64,000 bases of DNA, taken from contig OY997593.1 in the NCBI GenBank assembly GCA_963921825.1, positions 71,542,513 through 71,606,512 on the forward strand. Reading direction: 5' to 3'. The position numbers and the translations under genes are program-made. The stretch's first letter is position 1, and each line of letters starts with the position of its first letter. The notes beneath the pieces are model-generated. The model had not been told where the DNA came from, made no database searches, and saw nothing but the letters and a program-made list of their open reading frames with translations. This DNA is from Erodium maritimum. Lineage: Eukaryota > Streptophyta > Magnoliopsida > Geraniales > Geraniaceae. Below, piece after piece: positions 1-15,842 of the stretch.

Positions 1-856
1 CCTTCTTCAATGCCTTCTTCTTCTTCTTCTCAGAAATCTCTTCAGCTCCTTTCGATCCCTCAATCGTCAAATTCCCATCTGAAACGCCTTGATACACCGG
101 AAGAGCCAAGCTCTCCAGCAATTTGATATGTAAAGACCTCACATTGCTCCATTTCCTCGGCACAACCTCAGCCACACCAGCAATTGCAGCCATGACATTC
201 TCCACAATCTCATCCCTCCCCATCGAGGTCCTCGCGACCCTCAACACACTGCAAGTTCCGGACTTTAGGTACAACATCGCAGACCCACAAGCCGTCTCGA
301 TCTGCTCCTTCCAGTTCTGATGCCTCAAGTCCACCGGCACCGGGACCTTCCTCCTCTTATAGAACTGCTTCCCCAGAAGCTTGGGGAGGAGCGGGACGAT
401 CCTCTTGTCGGAGAAGAACATGTCGAAGGAATCGAACAGCTTCCTCTTGGCATCAAAGGGGCGGTAATCGGATCTCAATTCGGTGACCTTGATGACCTCC
501 GAGACGGGGATGTTCTCGGCATTGATCTTCTTCCTCGCGCCGTCTTTGCTGAGATTGGATCTGGGTCTGTCGTCGATGATGAGGCAGAGCTCGGAGGAAT
601 TGGCGGCGTGGAGTGGGTGCGGGAGGGGGATCTTGTGGGGGTTGGTGCGACCCTTTGGGGGGATTTTCTTCAGGGTGAGGACGAGGTAGACGAACTCGTC
701 TCCTTCCTCGAGGATTTTGGGCTTCTCGCTCTCGGTCTGTGGATTTTCCTGGCGCCATTTCAGCAGAGCCTTCACGGCGCGGTCTACTGACTTGGGGCTT
801 GCTCTGTTGGCCGCGGACGGCGGATGGGGAGCCTCTGGGTTGGGCAGCGACGCCAT
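1..856 (-). CDS. Ribosomal L1 domain-containing protein 1-like nucleolar protein (3' end outside window)
   Basis: An open frame on the minus strand runs from an ATG at 856-854 off the left edge, giving about 285 codons with no visible intron. It starts MASLPNPEAP and has a basic N-terminal segment. It continues through a ribosomal_L1-type fold, with a 'KQFYKRRKVPVPVDL' stretch near residue 165 and a 'TSMGRDEIVENVMAAI' helix near residue 210. A 'HIKLLESLALPVYQG' strand follows, and a Lys-rich tail (EEISEKKKKKALKK) begins as the window ends. This order is typical of the RSL1D1/Utp30 family, nucleolar proteins linked to pre-rRNA processing. Plastid or cytosolic ribosomal L1 is less likely because of the Lys-rich C-terminal extension and the lack of a transit peptide. 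The family call is an inference from these motifs. Confidence 0.85.
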   Translation of the reverse strand, partial: MASLPNPEAPHPPSAANRASPKSVDRAVKALLKWRQENPQTESEKPKILEEGDEFVYLVLTLKKIPPKGRTNPHKIPLPHPLHAANSSELCLIIDDRPRSNLSKDGARKKINAENIPVSEVIKVTELRSDYRPFDAKRKLFDSFDMFFSDKRIVPLLPKLLGKQFYKRRKVPVPVDLRHQNWKEQIETACGSAMLYLKSGTCSVLRVARTSMGRDEIVENVMAAIAGVAEVVPRKWSNVRSLHIKLLESLALPVYQGVSDGNLTIEGSKGAEEISEKKKKKALKK

Positions 857-1073
857 GGGAGATAAAGTTTCGAGCTTTGCTGGGTTTCAGGGAGTGATTG
901 AGAGAGAGACTGAGAAGGGCTTAGGGTTTAGTGGAAGGTAAGGTAGTTGACGACGAATCGGGAGAATGAAACGACGTCGTTTCAGGAACCACATTTGGGC
1001 TTGGCTCGATTGTTTAGATATTGGGCCTATCTGTGGCTCTTATATTTTAGTCACATATCATTTATATGTCTTA

Positions 1074-1377
1074 TAGCAGATCCAATGGGTCGTATCAAGA
1101 GGTCGTTGGAGGCGCTGACACGGTGCTGACACGACTCGCTGGCACGGCTCGTCGTGTCAAACTGCCGTGTCAGGCGGGGCGTGCCAGCCCGTTGTTGCTG
1201 AATCTAGCAACGACGCCAAGTCGTGTTAGGGGGTCGTTGGAAGCCATTTTGCTCCAAAAATACTTCATGTCATGGCTCTTTCACACTGATCATTGGAAGA
1301 GCAGTGTCAGGAAGCAAAAAATCACTTCCTGACAATGCTCCTTGACACTACTAGTGTCAACACCATTGAAGATGCTA
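1074..1377. mobile_element. PIF/Harbinger (Tourist)-type MITE, TSD TTA
   Basis: The ends are imperfect inverted repeats: the left begins TAGCAGATCCAATGG, and the right end reads TAGCATCTTCAATGG on the other strand. TTA flanks both sides (1071-1073 and 1378-1380), the 3-bp target duplication of Harbinger-type elements. The interior is rich in short GTCGTGTC/GACACGAC inverted motifs and has no coding capacity. A related element of similar length lies at 28076-28389. Confidence 0.75.
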
Positions 1378-1380
1378 TTA

Positions 1381-1845
1381 TAAATTGATTACATATCATT
1401 TACATATCCTCATAAATTGGTCACAAATCTTTTATGTCTTATGAATTGGTCACAGATTATTTGTATGTCTATAATAATGACGGATATTTTAAAATAGTTT
1501 ACTATCGTCACCGATACATAAAAACAAGTTTTTACCCCGCTCATACTTAGAACATGTACAATAGTCTTTTGTATAGTCAACTTGATGTCTGATAAGTTTG
1601 TGAAGATACGGAGAAAAAAAAGTTCCCATTTATAGAGAGGGTTTTTTTGTTTGTTTTTGAATTAGTGTCTAGAGTTTGGTGACATTTTTCGGTGTAATTT
1701 TCAGAAAAGAGGAACATGTGTCACATCATGAGTGAATGATTTTTTGGATCAAACACCGACTGCAAGTGTCGATGTAGGGCTACGTTACTAAGACAGGCCT
1801 TCGATATCGGAAGATGACATTGTTTTGAAGTTAAGGACACATCGA
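1381..1845. other. Intergenic, no gene seen
   Basis: AT-rich spacer with several loose copies of a 'cacatatcatttatatgtc'-like motif at about 1040-1480. No convincing reading frame, RNA gene or element ends were seen. Confidence 0.5.
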
Positions 1846-2246
1846 ACTTAGTTAACATAATGTCATGAATCAAAACTAGTTGATGCACAAAGTTTTGTCC
1901 ACGTTGTGTGGCCACCCTGAAGTTTTGTTCACGCTTTTGTGGGTGCATTGAAGTTTTGTCAACGCTTTTGTGGGTGCATTTAAGTTTTGTCCACGTTTTG
2001 TGGGTGCATTGAAGCTTTGTCCACGCTTCTATCCAATCCGAGAAGCACTGCCCAAACCATCATTCTGAACATCCCTATCACGCCAAACTAAAAAAGTCGT
2101 GGACAAAACTTCAGGATTGCCATACAACGTGGACGAAATTTTGTGCATCAACTTGTTTACGGGCGAAACTTTTGGATTGTTTTTGACAATTATCACAATA
2201 TGATATTAACCACAACTTAGTTAACATAGAGTCATGAATCAAAACT
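1846..2246. repeat. Foldback element with internal tandem repeats and flanking direct repeats
   Basis: 1878-2153 begins and ends with inverted repeats of about 55 bp (AGTTGATGCACAAAGTTTTG on both strands, a few mismatches). Next to the left arm are four imperfect copies of a unit of about 32 bp (GAAGTTTTGTCCACGCTTTT-type, about 1915-2030). The unit is flanked by direct repeats at 1846-1877 and 2215-2246 (ACTTAGTTAACATA..GTCATGAATCAAAACT), too long for an ordinary target duplication. Probably a non-autonomous foldback transposon; class unknown. Confidence 0.6.
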
Positions 2247-2679
2247 CAGAGTCTCCCACTCACAAGGAGAGAGACAACACAAGTAAGAACATTCATTACA
2301 TTTTCACCTGCAATTTTCAAAAGATCAATGGCCACCCAACAACCAGTCAACAAAGTTGAGACAAGAACATTGAGGAACCCATCTCCTACTCCAACCAACC
2401 ATTCAATTCCATGTCCTAAAAGTTTTGTTCTCTCTCCAATCTCCATCATTGTCTCTGTCATCTTTCTTACATGTTAAGCTTCACTTTGCTTTCCTAATTT
2501 TTCATTATTGGACTCTCCTCTGTCTGTTTTGTAAGTGACTTCATGATCTGTAACACCATTTACAGATAGGCAGTTACGTATACAGATATATGTATATGTA
2601 ATCAGTATATGCAGCTGTGTGGGTAGGTTTGAGCAACAGAAGAGAAAAGGGTTTCTTTTGCTGCTGCTGTGGTTTGAAG

Positions 2680-3320
2680 ATGGAGTATAGTAATGGCGGA
2701 GTTGAGGAACCCGACAAGGAAGAGAGTGGAGGCAAGGCTGTGGAAGTTGTCAAGGAGCTGTTTCAGGAGCTCAAGTCCGAGGTTCTTGAGGCTGAAGAAG
2801 CTGTTCTTGGTGGGAAAGAATCCAATTCAGAACTGGGTTCAGTTTCAGATCCTGTTGAGGTTGTTTCATCTGACATGACACAAGGAGTGGAGATCCCAGT
2901 TGAGGATAATTTGGGATACACCGAAGTTGTTGAAGAAAAAGCTGAGGAAATTAAGGACAAGATCTTTGAATTCGTATCTGAAGGTTCCGTGGAGGAAAAA
3001 GAAGTTCGAGCTTTGGATTCGAGTGTTGCAGAGACATCAGAGTTTGCAGACAAGGGAGAGTCAGAAGAAAAGGACGATGATTCAATGAATCCACCAGCAG
3101 AATCAGCAGAAGGTGTTGACAAGGATGAGATTATTACAGAAACCTCGAGAGACTCAGTACCTTTTCTCATCTTTTCCCTCAATCTTGTTTGTTTTTTTCG
3201 TTTCTCGATCTTTGATGAACTGGTCTTGTCTGGTTTCTGCAGCCTATTACCTCCATTGCTGACCGTGCTTCTTGGAGGAACTGCTGCGGGCTTTTTGAAG
3301 TTCTGCGACGCAATAAATAA
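2680..3320 (+). CDS. Small acidic protein with conserved C-terminal Trp-Cys-Cys motif, two exons
   Basis: Best model: exon 1 2680-3156 and exon 2 3243-3320, with a phase-0 intron (GTACCTTTTC...TTTCTGCAG). The protein is 184 residues. Exon 1 is very acidic (Glu/Asp/Ser/Val-rich, probably disordered). Exon 2 adds ITSIADRASWRNCCGLFEVL followed by RRNK and stop. Such a short basic/Cys tail after an acidic region is seen in plant proteins of unknown function, so I give no symbol. An ATG at 2617 is in frame but precedes a Cys-rich stretch of leader-like sequence; the ATG at 2680 is preferred. Reading through the intron gives a hydrophobic tail that I regard as spurious. A donor-like GTGAG at 3328 and an acceptor-like TATGCAG near 4073 suggest a second intron in the 3' UTR. 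Function unknown. Confidence 0.65.
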
Positions 3321-4390
3321 ATTGCAGGTGAGACTAAAAACATGACTAGCCAACCAAAACATAACTGCAATTAGAATTAGTACTAAGTTGTTGCTCCTAT
3401 GACATTGTTTTGGTAGAAACTTACTGTATAAGATATGTATAGTTCCATAGCTTTTGGAACACAACTTGTTCCCCAATATTTTATGCAACACAAGTTACAG
3501 AAACAAAATCATCATCGAGCAAAAGGCTAATTGCTGATAGCTTTCGCTTACTATACTCTTTTGCACATAACTATCTCCAACTTCAAAATTTTACATCCAG
3601 CTACCTAATCTTTCAAAAGATTGCACAGCTCTTTTTGCCAGAAAATGACAAAAATGCACTCGACCCCGATGTAAAAAAAGATTTTATAACTATCATAAAC
3701 ATTTTGTTTAGGTATAGATAATGGTTGAGTACATGTAAAAAAACTCTTTAAAAGGCAAAACTATAGAAAAGACGAAAAAATAATATTCTCTTTTGAGATT
3801 AGGGTCAAGAGAATTTTTCGTCATTTTTTTCGGCAAAAGAAAAAAACTGTGTAATTTGTTGAAAGTTTAAAGTTGGCGGATAGTTAAGTGCAAAAGGCAC
3901 AATAGCTGTCTGCAATTAACCTCCCCCAAAAAACTATACCTTAAAACAATAATGATCTTAGTTTCTATGTGTTGCAAACAGAGACATGAACATTCCATCA
4001 AAACTGCACCAAACATGCACAAGTTTTCACATACCTTCTGGTTTGAAGTTATGTTTCTTTTTGTTCCTATGCAGGCGAAGCCATGAAGCTCCTCCCACTG
4101 GTCCTGAGAGCTCGTGATCTCTGAGATGCACGAATAAACTAGATTGCTTTCAAAGTTTGCAGTGTGTTTCAAGGGATCTGTCAGTGTTTGCAGAGTGTTT
4201 CTTACCTTTAAGTTGCAGCAGAATGTTTCCATGACCATTTGCTTCTTTCCAATTACATTATATGTAACTATTGCTCTTTTAAGATGACTGTAAAAGAGAG
4301 TTTATGGTACAGACAATACAATGCATAGCTTCCCTCAACATCAATGGCACAAAAGTGTAAAAAAAAGTAACAGAACTATATATCTTCTAA
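3321..4390 (+). other. 3' UTR/intron of the small acidic gene and AT-rich spacer
   Basis: No coding region is supported. A possible UTR intron runs from about 3328 to 4074, and the exon after it (about 4075-4250) has no long reading frame. The rest is A/T-rich. Confidence 0.4.
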
Positions 4391-4692
4391 GGATAATTGC
4401 AAAAAAATACCCCGAGGTATTCTATTTTGTTTCTTGTAGCCCTCTTCTTTAATAAATAATAACTACAAGAACATAAAATCCAAATTTTCACATCCCTTAA
4501 ATTTCTTTAGTGCGAAAATTAATAGAGAAATTTTGGATTTTTGTTTTTTAAATATAAACTGCAAGGGTAAAATCATCATTTTTATACAAATTGCAATAAA
4601 AAGACAACTTCGGGGTATTTTTTGCAATCATTAAAGAAGATGGCTACAAGATGCAAAGAAATGAATATCTCGGTACTTCTTTGCCGTTATCC
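4391..4692. mobile_element. MITE, GGGATAATTGCAAAAA family (copy 1)
   Basis: The left end is GGATAATTGCAAAAAAATAC; the right end read in reverse is GGGATAACGGCAAAGAAGTA. The interior has second-order inverted motifs (TACAAATTGCAA, CCCTTAAATTTC). The same element recurs at 11233, 13146, 13947 (partial), 14898 and 15614 (partial). Confidence 0.75.
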
Positions 4693-5137
4693 CTATCTTC
4701 TATACTGAATCAGATTACTAATGAAGGGAAAAGAGGACTTGCCCTCTTATAAGAAGACAGAATCAGTATGAACATCACCAGAAACATATACATACACAAC
4801 ACTACCCAATGAATCATACAACGATACATAGAAAATGTGTTGTTATTCCAAATTGAAGGGCAAATCATAGCAAAAAGCAATACAACAATGTCTAAAAGCT
4901 GCATTTAGCCAAAATATAACGGAATCTTCAGAAACATAGAATATAGATTCAGTAAAGCTAACAAGAATAGAATCACAAGTAGAGTGCATGCCAAAAATAG
5001 AGTAAAGCCAAGAATTTTTATGGGCTTGGAAACAAACTCAAGTGAAGGTGCCCCACCTAACAAAACTGAAATATGTTTTTAATGTAATAAAACTCCTAAC
5101 CTCTACTATTGAACCCATTGCTAGCCACTCTCTTCGA

Positions 5138-6121
5138 TCACCGCTTCCTACTATAGATAACGAAGGCAACAGCAGCGACCGCAACAACAACTCCGGTTGA
5201 CCCCATTGCTATCACTTGCCATTGAGCCTTGGATCCCGACTTCTCATTCGATATGATCTCTCTATCGGTCATTCCATTGACAGATTCAAGGCTTGTCTCC
5301 TTCATCAAGCAAATTGCCTTTTCAGCCTCGCCCACTTGGTTTTGCATATGAACCATCTTCAACTCCAAAGCTCTCACGTTTTCTTCAGATAATCGTAGTG
5401 CTTCTTCTGTACTATGCTTCTCCTGGATACACTTCTTTAACTCCGCACCATTCTTTGCAATCACAAACTCAAGATCTTCAACCTTCTTCTTCTGGCCAAT
5501 GAGTTCCACCTCTTTCTCGTCGATTTTCTCTCTCATTTCCTCCTTAACCCTTATTTTCTCACTCTTCAACTCGCTCTCTCTCACTTCTAGTACCCCGATT
5601 TTCCTCTCCAACTCCCTCACATGCTTCTCACTATTCACCTTGGCTTTCTTCAACTCCTCAACCTCCTTCTCCAACTCCACAATCCTCCCCTCCTTCTCCT
5701 CCACAGTTTTCTGAAGCACAACAATCTCAGCATTCGCTTCTTCACCTTCAGTCATTGCTGCAACCAGATCATGCTGGAGCCGAGAGACTTCCATCTCGAG
5801 TTCAGCTGCCCTTTCTGCGATAGATTCCATGACATTCTTCCCTTCTTCCTCCATCTCGATCTCTATCTTCATCGCTTCCAACTTATCATTCATCTCTGCC
5901 TTCTCTTTCTTCAACCCATTGATCTCCGCCACCATGTTCTCAACTTTTCCCTTGATTTCTTCGTTTTCGTGCACTAACTGTCGCTTCTCCTTCTCTAGAG
6001 CTTCGAGCTTCCGAGCCAGCTCCACTTCCTGGTTTTCACTATCAAAAAAGTCCTCCTTCTCTTCCACCTCGTCGTTGACTTTCTCCACTGGCACGCCATT
6101 GTTAACATTCTCATCGGCCAT
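5138..6121 (-). CDS. PMD2: PMD1/PMD2-like tail-anchored coiled-coil organelle division factor
   Basis: A single-exon 327-residue protein. Residues about 25-280 are almost uninterrupted heptad coiled coil (Glu/Lys/Leu-rich: EKEKRQLVHENEEIKGK, ELEKEVEELKKAK). A single C-terminal membrane span, VIAMGSTGVVVAVAAVAFVI, is followed by a four-residue basic tail YSRKR. This matches PEROXISOMAL AND MITOCHONDRIAL DIVISION FACTOR proteins, which are anchored by their C terminus in peroxisome or mitochondrial outer membranes and affect organelle division and distribution (established for Arabidopsis PMD1/PMD2). Assignment to PMD2 over PMD1 is by general resemblance. Splice-like signals at about 6125-6665 upstream point to 5' UTR introns. 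Other tail-anchored coiled-coil proteins remain possible. Confidence 0.75.
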   Translation of the reverse strand: MADENVNNGVPVEKVNDEVEEKEDFFDSENQEVELARKLEALEKEKRQLVHENEEIKGKVENMVAEINGLKKEKAEMNDKLEAMKIEIEMEEEGKNVMESIAERAAELEMEVSRLQHDLVAAMTEGEEANAEIVVLQKTVEEKEGRIVELEKEVEELKKAKVNSEKHVRELERKIGVLEVRESELKSEKIRVKEEMREKIDEKEVELIGQKKKVEDLEFVIAKNGAELKKCIQEKHSTEEALRLSEENVRALELKMVHMQNQVGEAEKAICLMKETSLESVNGMTDREIISNEKSGSKAQWQVIAMGSTGVVVAVAAVAFVIYSRKR

Positions 6122-6715
6122 GACTAATCCTACAACATAATTATCAATGGAAAAAAAAAGTATTCAGCATCATCCACTAATAGCAACAACTAAAATCTAT
6201 ATAAGTACTACAAAATTTAGAAAATTGAGCCTTAGAAACAAACTGAAACCTTGGTTGATACTGTTCAGAAAAAGTTGAGGATCTTAAACTAACAGCACAA
6301 TATTCAATCAAAATTGAAGGGACAAAACCAGACATAAGAACACACGATATTGAAAGTGCAGTATGAGCAATCCTAACCTTCTGTTTGGCAATTGAGAAAG
6401 TGAAGGAAAACAAAACGCACCAAAACTAAGTGGATCGGAACAGTAAAGAGCTCTCCATACCAAACATACAATCAATTAAGTCAGTAATCAAATAAGAAAG
6501 CGAAACCCTACGGAATTGAATTGAATCGAATTGCTACTACTCTCGCTTTGACCTGGGAATGCTAAGAAACAAACAATTTACTCAATTTCCTGGAAAACTT
6601 TCACTTACCCGAGTAAATTCTACCAATTGACGAGAAAGGGTGATGAAAAAAATTGAATCTTTACCTTGAGATTTGGGGCTGTGTCTTCGTGATCTGGTTA
6701 GGGTTTCACTGTGCC

Positions 6716-7265
6716 TGTAGGAGGGAGAGAAGTTTCCTTTCTTCGATGCTTTTGGAAGAGAATGTGCTGCTTAGCAGAATATGGTGCTTATGTTGATCCG
6801 ACGGTCTGGAATTGCCCGATCATAAAGTGTCAAAGATTTGGGACCCACCAACTGATCTCCACCGTTGATTGTGACTTGCCACCATTATTTGCTCCCCAAG
6901 CAAAACATAAGTGTGTACCACATGGGCTACAAGCCCAATTGAGTTTTGATGACTTCTTATTGGGTAGGATTGGGCTCATTCGTGATAGGATTCAATGTGG
7001 GTCATAAGGCCCAATAACTCTAACTCAACCTAGGCCCAAAACATAATTAAACATGAAAGACAAGACAAAAGAGAAACTAGCACCTACGTGTTACTCGTTT
7101 TTTTTAGGTAGAGGATTAAAAAAAAAATTGACAGATGAACGATTGATAGATAAAAGACAAATACAATTATCAATCACGAAAATAAAAGTACTGGAAATGA
7201 AATGCGAACGTAAAAATGCGACAAAAGAAATCTGATTCATTGAACCGATCCGTTTCGTTGATACG
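6716..7265. other. Intergenic, no supported gene
   Basis: Upstream of the PMD-like gene. The reading frame at 6711-7007 shows no recognisable domain, and nothing else was seen. Confidence 0.4.
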
Positions 7266-7274
7266 TTCAGAAAA

Positions 7275-7291
7275 GGGGGGGGGGGGGGGGG
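7275..7291 (+). repeat. 17-base poly-G tract
   Basis: Uninterrupted G run at the start of a more GC-rich segment (about 7290-7800) that has frames open on both strands but no recognisable protein. The segment differs in composition from its surroundings and could be organelle-derived or an old insertion; I could not identify it. Confidence 0.8.
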
Positions 7292-7800
7292 TACTATGGT
7301 AGCGTCGCGGGACACCGATATAGCTAGTCTGACCTGGAAGCTAGGGTTGAGCGGACCCATTTTCGAATTGGTACTGCGGTGGACTGGATACTCCTTCAGG
7401 ATGCCAACGTGTGTCGCTCTCCCTGAAGTGATAGAAGTAGGGCTCCTAAACGCTGAATTGCTGGCCCGCGAGAAGGTAGAGGGGTATCCTATCGAATCTT
7501 GATGGAACCTTCTCCACCTTACTTCAAGTGGGACGGTGATACCAACCGACCCCCCCACTGGACCCCCTCCGGGTCCCTCCTCTAGATTGAGTCTTCATGA
7601 TGTGTCTCCTGGGTTCGGCCCAATAAAACTTTTTGATCCGAGGTAGGCCAACGAACCAAAACCGGCTCAAGGGATTGTTTAGGCTCATCCGATGCAGACA
7701 CAAAGAATCCAAAGCCCCATCCTGATTGGATCTGGTCGTCCGGCTTTGTGGGTATGCTTTCCGGGTCAAGCGGCCCAAGGTCCAGACAGTCCATGCCCAG

Positions 7801-8432
7801 TCCTTTTTATCGACAAATCCTATTGTGATTCTTAATCTAACAATTTTTTAACCTTGTTTCAGAAAAAAGTTCGTAGGTAATAAAACAGGATAGCTCATTA
7901 AACATTTTGAAACATATGAAATTTTGAGGCACGTAATGAAAACATAATAGTACCAAAAGTACTTAACCGGTATTTATATTTTAATATTAAATATACAAAA
8001 ATAATAATCTAAACTTTCATGTCCAAGAGATATAAAAAATTGAATTTATTTTGTTCTTTAAACGGACTTTTAAAATAAAATGATACAAAAGACAACTTAT
8101 ATCGTTTTCCCGTATTTATCAAAGAATCGACTATAATTTATAAAAAGTGAGTACTAGCTTTTTACAATAATCTTTAAATTTATTAGAATCTAAACCACAT
8201 TTTTAGTAAGTAGTTATCAACTATCACATTAAGAGAAAAATATGTTTCCAAAACTAAAACTCAAGAGACAATGTTATGCAATTGGCTGATTTTCAGTTCC
8301 TTTCTTAAACTAATCAAAACCCATTAACAAGAACTAATCAAAACTAAAAAAATCAAAATCAAAATCAAAATCAATAATTAACCCAAAAAAAGAAAATAAA
8401 AAACAGACAAAAGATTGAAATGAATAATATCA
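7801..8432. other. AT-rich downstream region of the HLH gene
   Basis: No gene or element ends seen; A-rich stretches such as repeated CAAAAT near 8350. Confidence 0.4.
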
Positions 8433-8822
8433 TCAGCCTCCAAGCTTCATCATCTTCTCCCTCTGAAGACCCTCAAAGAAGCTCGTGAGAGCTCTCAGAG
8501 CCTCGACCCGAGACTGCAACTCCATGATATAACCCGCCGTCTCTTCGAACAGCTCGTCGGCGCCGAGACCCTCGCCGCCGGGAACCACCCTCTGCAACGC
8601 CGTGATCTTCCCTTCAACATCTCCTTCTTCTTCTTCATCCACGACCCTCCTCTGTTTCTCGATCCTCTGTTTTTTGCTGAAACCGTGTCGCTTCGAACCG
8701 GCGACAGAGCGAGGATTGGCCGGAGATTTTTTGTGGGTTGTGGCTGTTTCTCGTTTCTGTGTAATGGGTAAGGGTTTTTGGGTCTGGAATCGGCGGTGAG
8801 AGTGAGAGAGCTCCATTTCCAT
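8433..8822 (-). CDS. Atypical (non-DNA-binding) HLH transcriptional regulator, PAR/IBH1-like
   Basis: A single-exon 129-residue protein. The N terminus is basic and low-complexity, followed by KKQRIEKQRRVVDEEEEGD. The helix-loop-helix covers about residues 70-115: ITALQRVVPGGEGLGADELF, then EETAGYIMELQSRVEALRAL. The spacing of 'LQ..VPGG....ADELF.ETA.YI..LQ.RV..L.AL' is that of plant atypical bHLH proteins (PAR1/2, IBH1/IBL1, UPB1). These lack the His-Glu-Arg basic contacts and act by forming dimers that sequester growth-promoting bHLH factors (family knowledge). Here the region before helix 1 is acidic (DEEEEGD), consistent with no E-box binding. Which subgroup it belongs to is uncertain. No intron is apparent, as is common for this class. 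Confidence 0.8.
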   Translation of the reverse strand: MEMELSHSHRRFQTQKPLPITQKRETATTHKKSPANPRSVAGSKRHGFSKKQRIEKQRRVVDEEEEGDVEGKITALQRVVPGGEGLGADELFEETAGYIMELQSRVEALRALTSFFEGLQREKMMKLGG

Positions 8823-9082
8823 GGATGGAGAGAGAGAGAGAGAAACAGAGCAATGGTACAGAAGAAAACAGAGGAGGAGGTTTTGTAGAAGAGAAAGGGA
8901 CTATAGAGAGCATGTGCTGTTAAATTATTGTTCTGTTCTAGAAATGTCAATGCCAACTAGGATGGGGCCTCTTAATTTCTCTTTATTTTTTTTAATCCAA
9001 TTACTACACAAGGAAAATTCAAAACCAAAAAGTACAACCTTTATTAATTTATATTTGAAAAAAAACTGGTTTATTTATCTAT

Positions 9083-9674
9083 TCTAAAAAAGTTTATTGT
9101 AATTATCATATATCGCATTTATACAAACGAAAAACAATTGAGAAGCGACGAGAAAACAATTTATCGGTGGGCAAAACCGGGGAAGGGGTGGTGAAAATAA
9201 ATGTGGATGGTTCGGTTTTGGGGCATATGGGTGGAGGAGGAGGGATGGTGTGTCGGGATGACTCGGGTTGGGCGTTGAGTGCTAGGTGTTTAGTGATGCC
9301 AGGGAAGCAAAGCCCCGGATTGATTGAATTAGTAAGCATTAATGAGGCGTTGTCATGGGTGTATGAAGAAGGATGATGAGCAGGTTCCATTGAATCGGAT
9401 TGCCAGAGTGTTGTTCAGGTCATAAATGGGAATGATGTCGTTATCTCTCCCATGGGACCTATTATTATGGAGTGTAGAGCAAAATTGAAGGTGCTGAAAA
9501 GGTTTAAACTAACTTTTGTTCGTAGAGAGACAAATACCGTAACCTATTGTTTAGCTCGAAATGCAGGCGTTTGGTGTACTATTGATTGGCGGGTTGCAGA
9601 GATCCCGGTGGAACCCCGTGACTTATTAGCCAAAGATTTAATCTAATACACTATCGCAATTTCAAAAAAAGATT
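9083..9674 (+). pseudogene. 5'-truncated LINE 3' end with RNase H (RVT_3) domain, disrupted
   Basis: Translation shows the plant LINE/RVT_3 RNase H fold: VKINVDGSVLG, then GGGGMVCRDDSGWAL. A stop/frame break near 9375 is followed in another frame by SIESDCQSVVQVI and VRRETNTVTYCLARNAGVW. The strand ends in TTTCAAAAAAAG. Candidate target duplications GTTTATTTATCTA (9069-9081) and GTTTACTTATCTA (9675-9687) differ at one base, supporting a 5'-truncated retroposition. Related copies lie at 24150-24690 and 63381-63920. Not a functional gene. Confidence 0.75.
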
Positions 9675-9689
9675 GTTTACTTATCTAAA

Positions 9690-11016
9690 GTTAATCAGTT
9701 TGAATTTGTTACTAAAATATTATAGAGCTCAACATTATTGGATAAATGTAAAAAATAATATGATGAGATGAAGTTTTGCTTAATATGAGATTAGGGGTTG
9801 GATTTAGGGGGTGTTGAGGGATTGAGTGTGAGATGGGATGGTTTCAAGGTGGACATAGGCTTAGGCTTATAGGGGAATTAGTGGGACCCACTAGGAAACA
9901 AAGGCATGAGGAGAGCACATGTGATCACATGTTGTTCTTGAACATAACAACACAACACCCATGTGCTCCCCTCATTCCCTTTGGCATGGCTGCCACGTGT
10001 CACTCTTCTCATGGACCCCACTCACATCTTCCACCATCTGAAGCAGAATTAGGGTGAAGGATTTATCGTATGTGAACTCGTCGGGCGAATTGAACTTGTT
10101 GTTCTCGAGTCAATTATCACGTGACACATTGTTCGTCACTCTTACACATCATACATTGGACGATTAACATTATAGGAAGTTGTAATGTTAGAAATATAAC
10201 TATAATTGGGTATTCAATTATCAATTTGAGTTTTTAATTGAAATGGTTTACTAATATGTTATCAGAGTCTAATACCTCATCGACAGGGTTCGAACCACAC
10301 TAATTTATCAAGTTTGTCCCAAATAGGTCGGCCCTTATCTTCAACTATCAGTTTAAAACAACTTTTAATTGAGTTGGTTCTCTAATACGTACGAATATGC
10401 CTAATTCGTCTGGACTAATCAGAATAATTCACTACAAACGCTCCAACAAGAAAACATAGAATGAACTAAAGTGGTGGATAAATAGAGTTTTCTTCCAACA
10501 AACACATGAATCAGACTGGGTTTTCGTTCGATCTTAAACAATTCACCCAAACAAGATATATCTCATCCGAAAGTTTTCTTCCTCTGATTTTCCCTCTTCG
10601 ATTACCCCAGTCGTGATTCGAACCGACAAAACACGTAAAAATCACGTCTCGGGTGGCGTGTTCCCGAGGAGGAAACCAGCCAATGGGTGGCTTCATTGGG
10701 ATTGAGAAGGAAAAGATTTGAATGTTATGTTGGGTATTTGGGGATCAAGCTCTCCTGCAACCACTCCCACCGGCCCTCCCGGAGGAAACCACGGAGAGAC
10801 TCCACCATAAGAATCAGTGCACCCCACCAACCCCACACACATCCACGAACACGTGACAGTGACGGTGTCTCAGGATCCGACACAACCCATCTCCACGACA
10901 ACGACAAGACACACATTTGTTTTTAGTAAAAACAATATAATCATTCTCAGTTTTTAATATTTTTTTTACAAAGCTCAATCTCTAGCACAACCTCGTCGGT
11001 CTGTCCCGTGGACATA
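9690..11016. other. Intergenic; LTR-like dispersed repeat only
   Basis: No supported gene. 10186-10270 begins TGTTAGAAATATAACTATAA and matches, reversed, 22405-22478 inside the PRS gene intron and a fragment near 22560. It may be an LTR or MITE end. G-box-like CACGTGTC occurs near 9995. Frames at 10511-10926 show no recognisable domain. Confidence 0.45.

Positions 11017-15842
<4,826 letters not shown>

Noticed and set aside
3157-3345. Membrane-tail version of the acidic protein (read-through of intron)
   Set aside because: Good GT-AG borders with phase 0 give a better conserved-looking end in another frame.
7091-7800. Protein-coding or organellar gene in the GC-rich segment
   Set aside because: Frames are open on both strands, but no domain or organellar gene could be recognised.
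10511-10926. Two overlapping short frames
   Set aside because: No domain, no splice context, opposite-strand mirror frames; probably chance.
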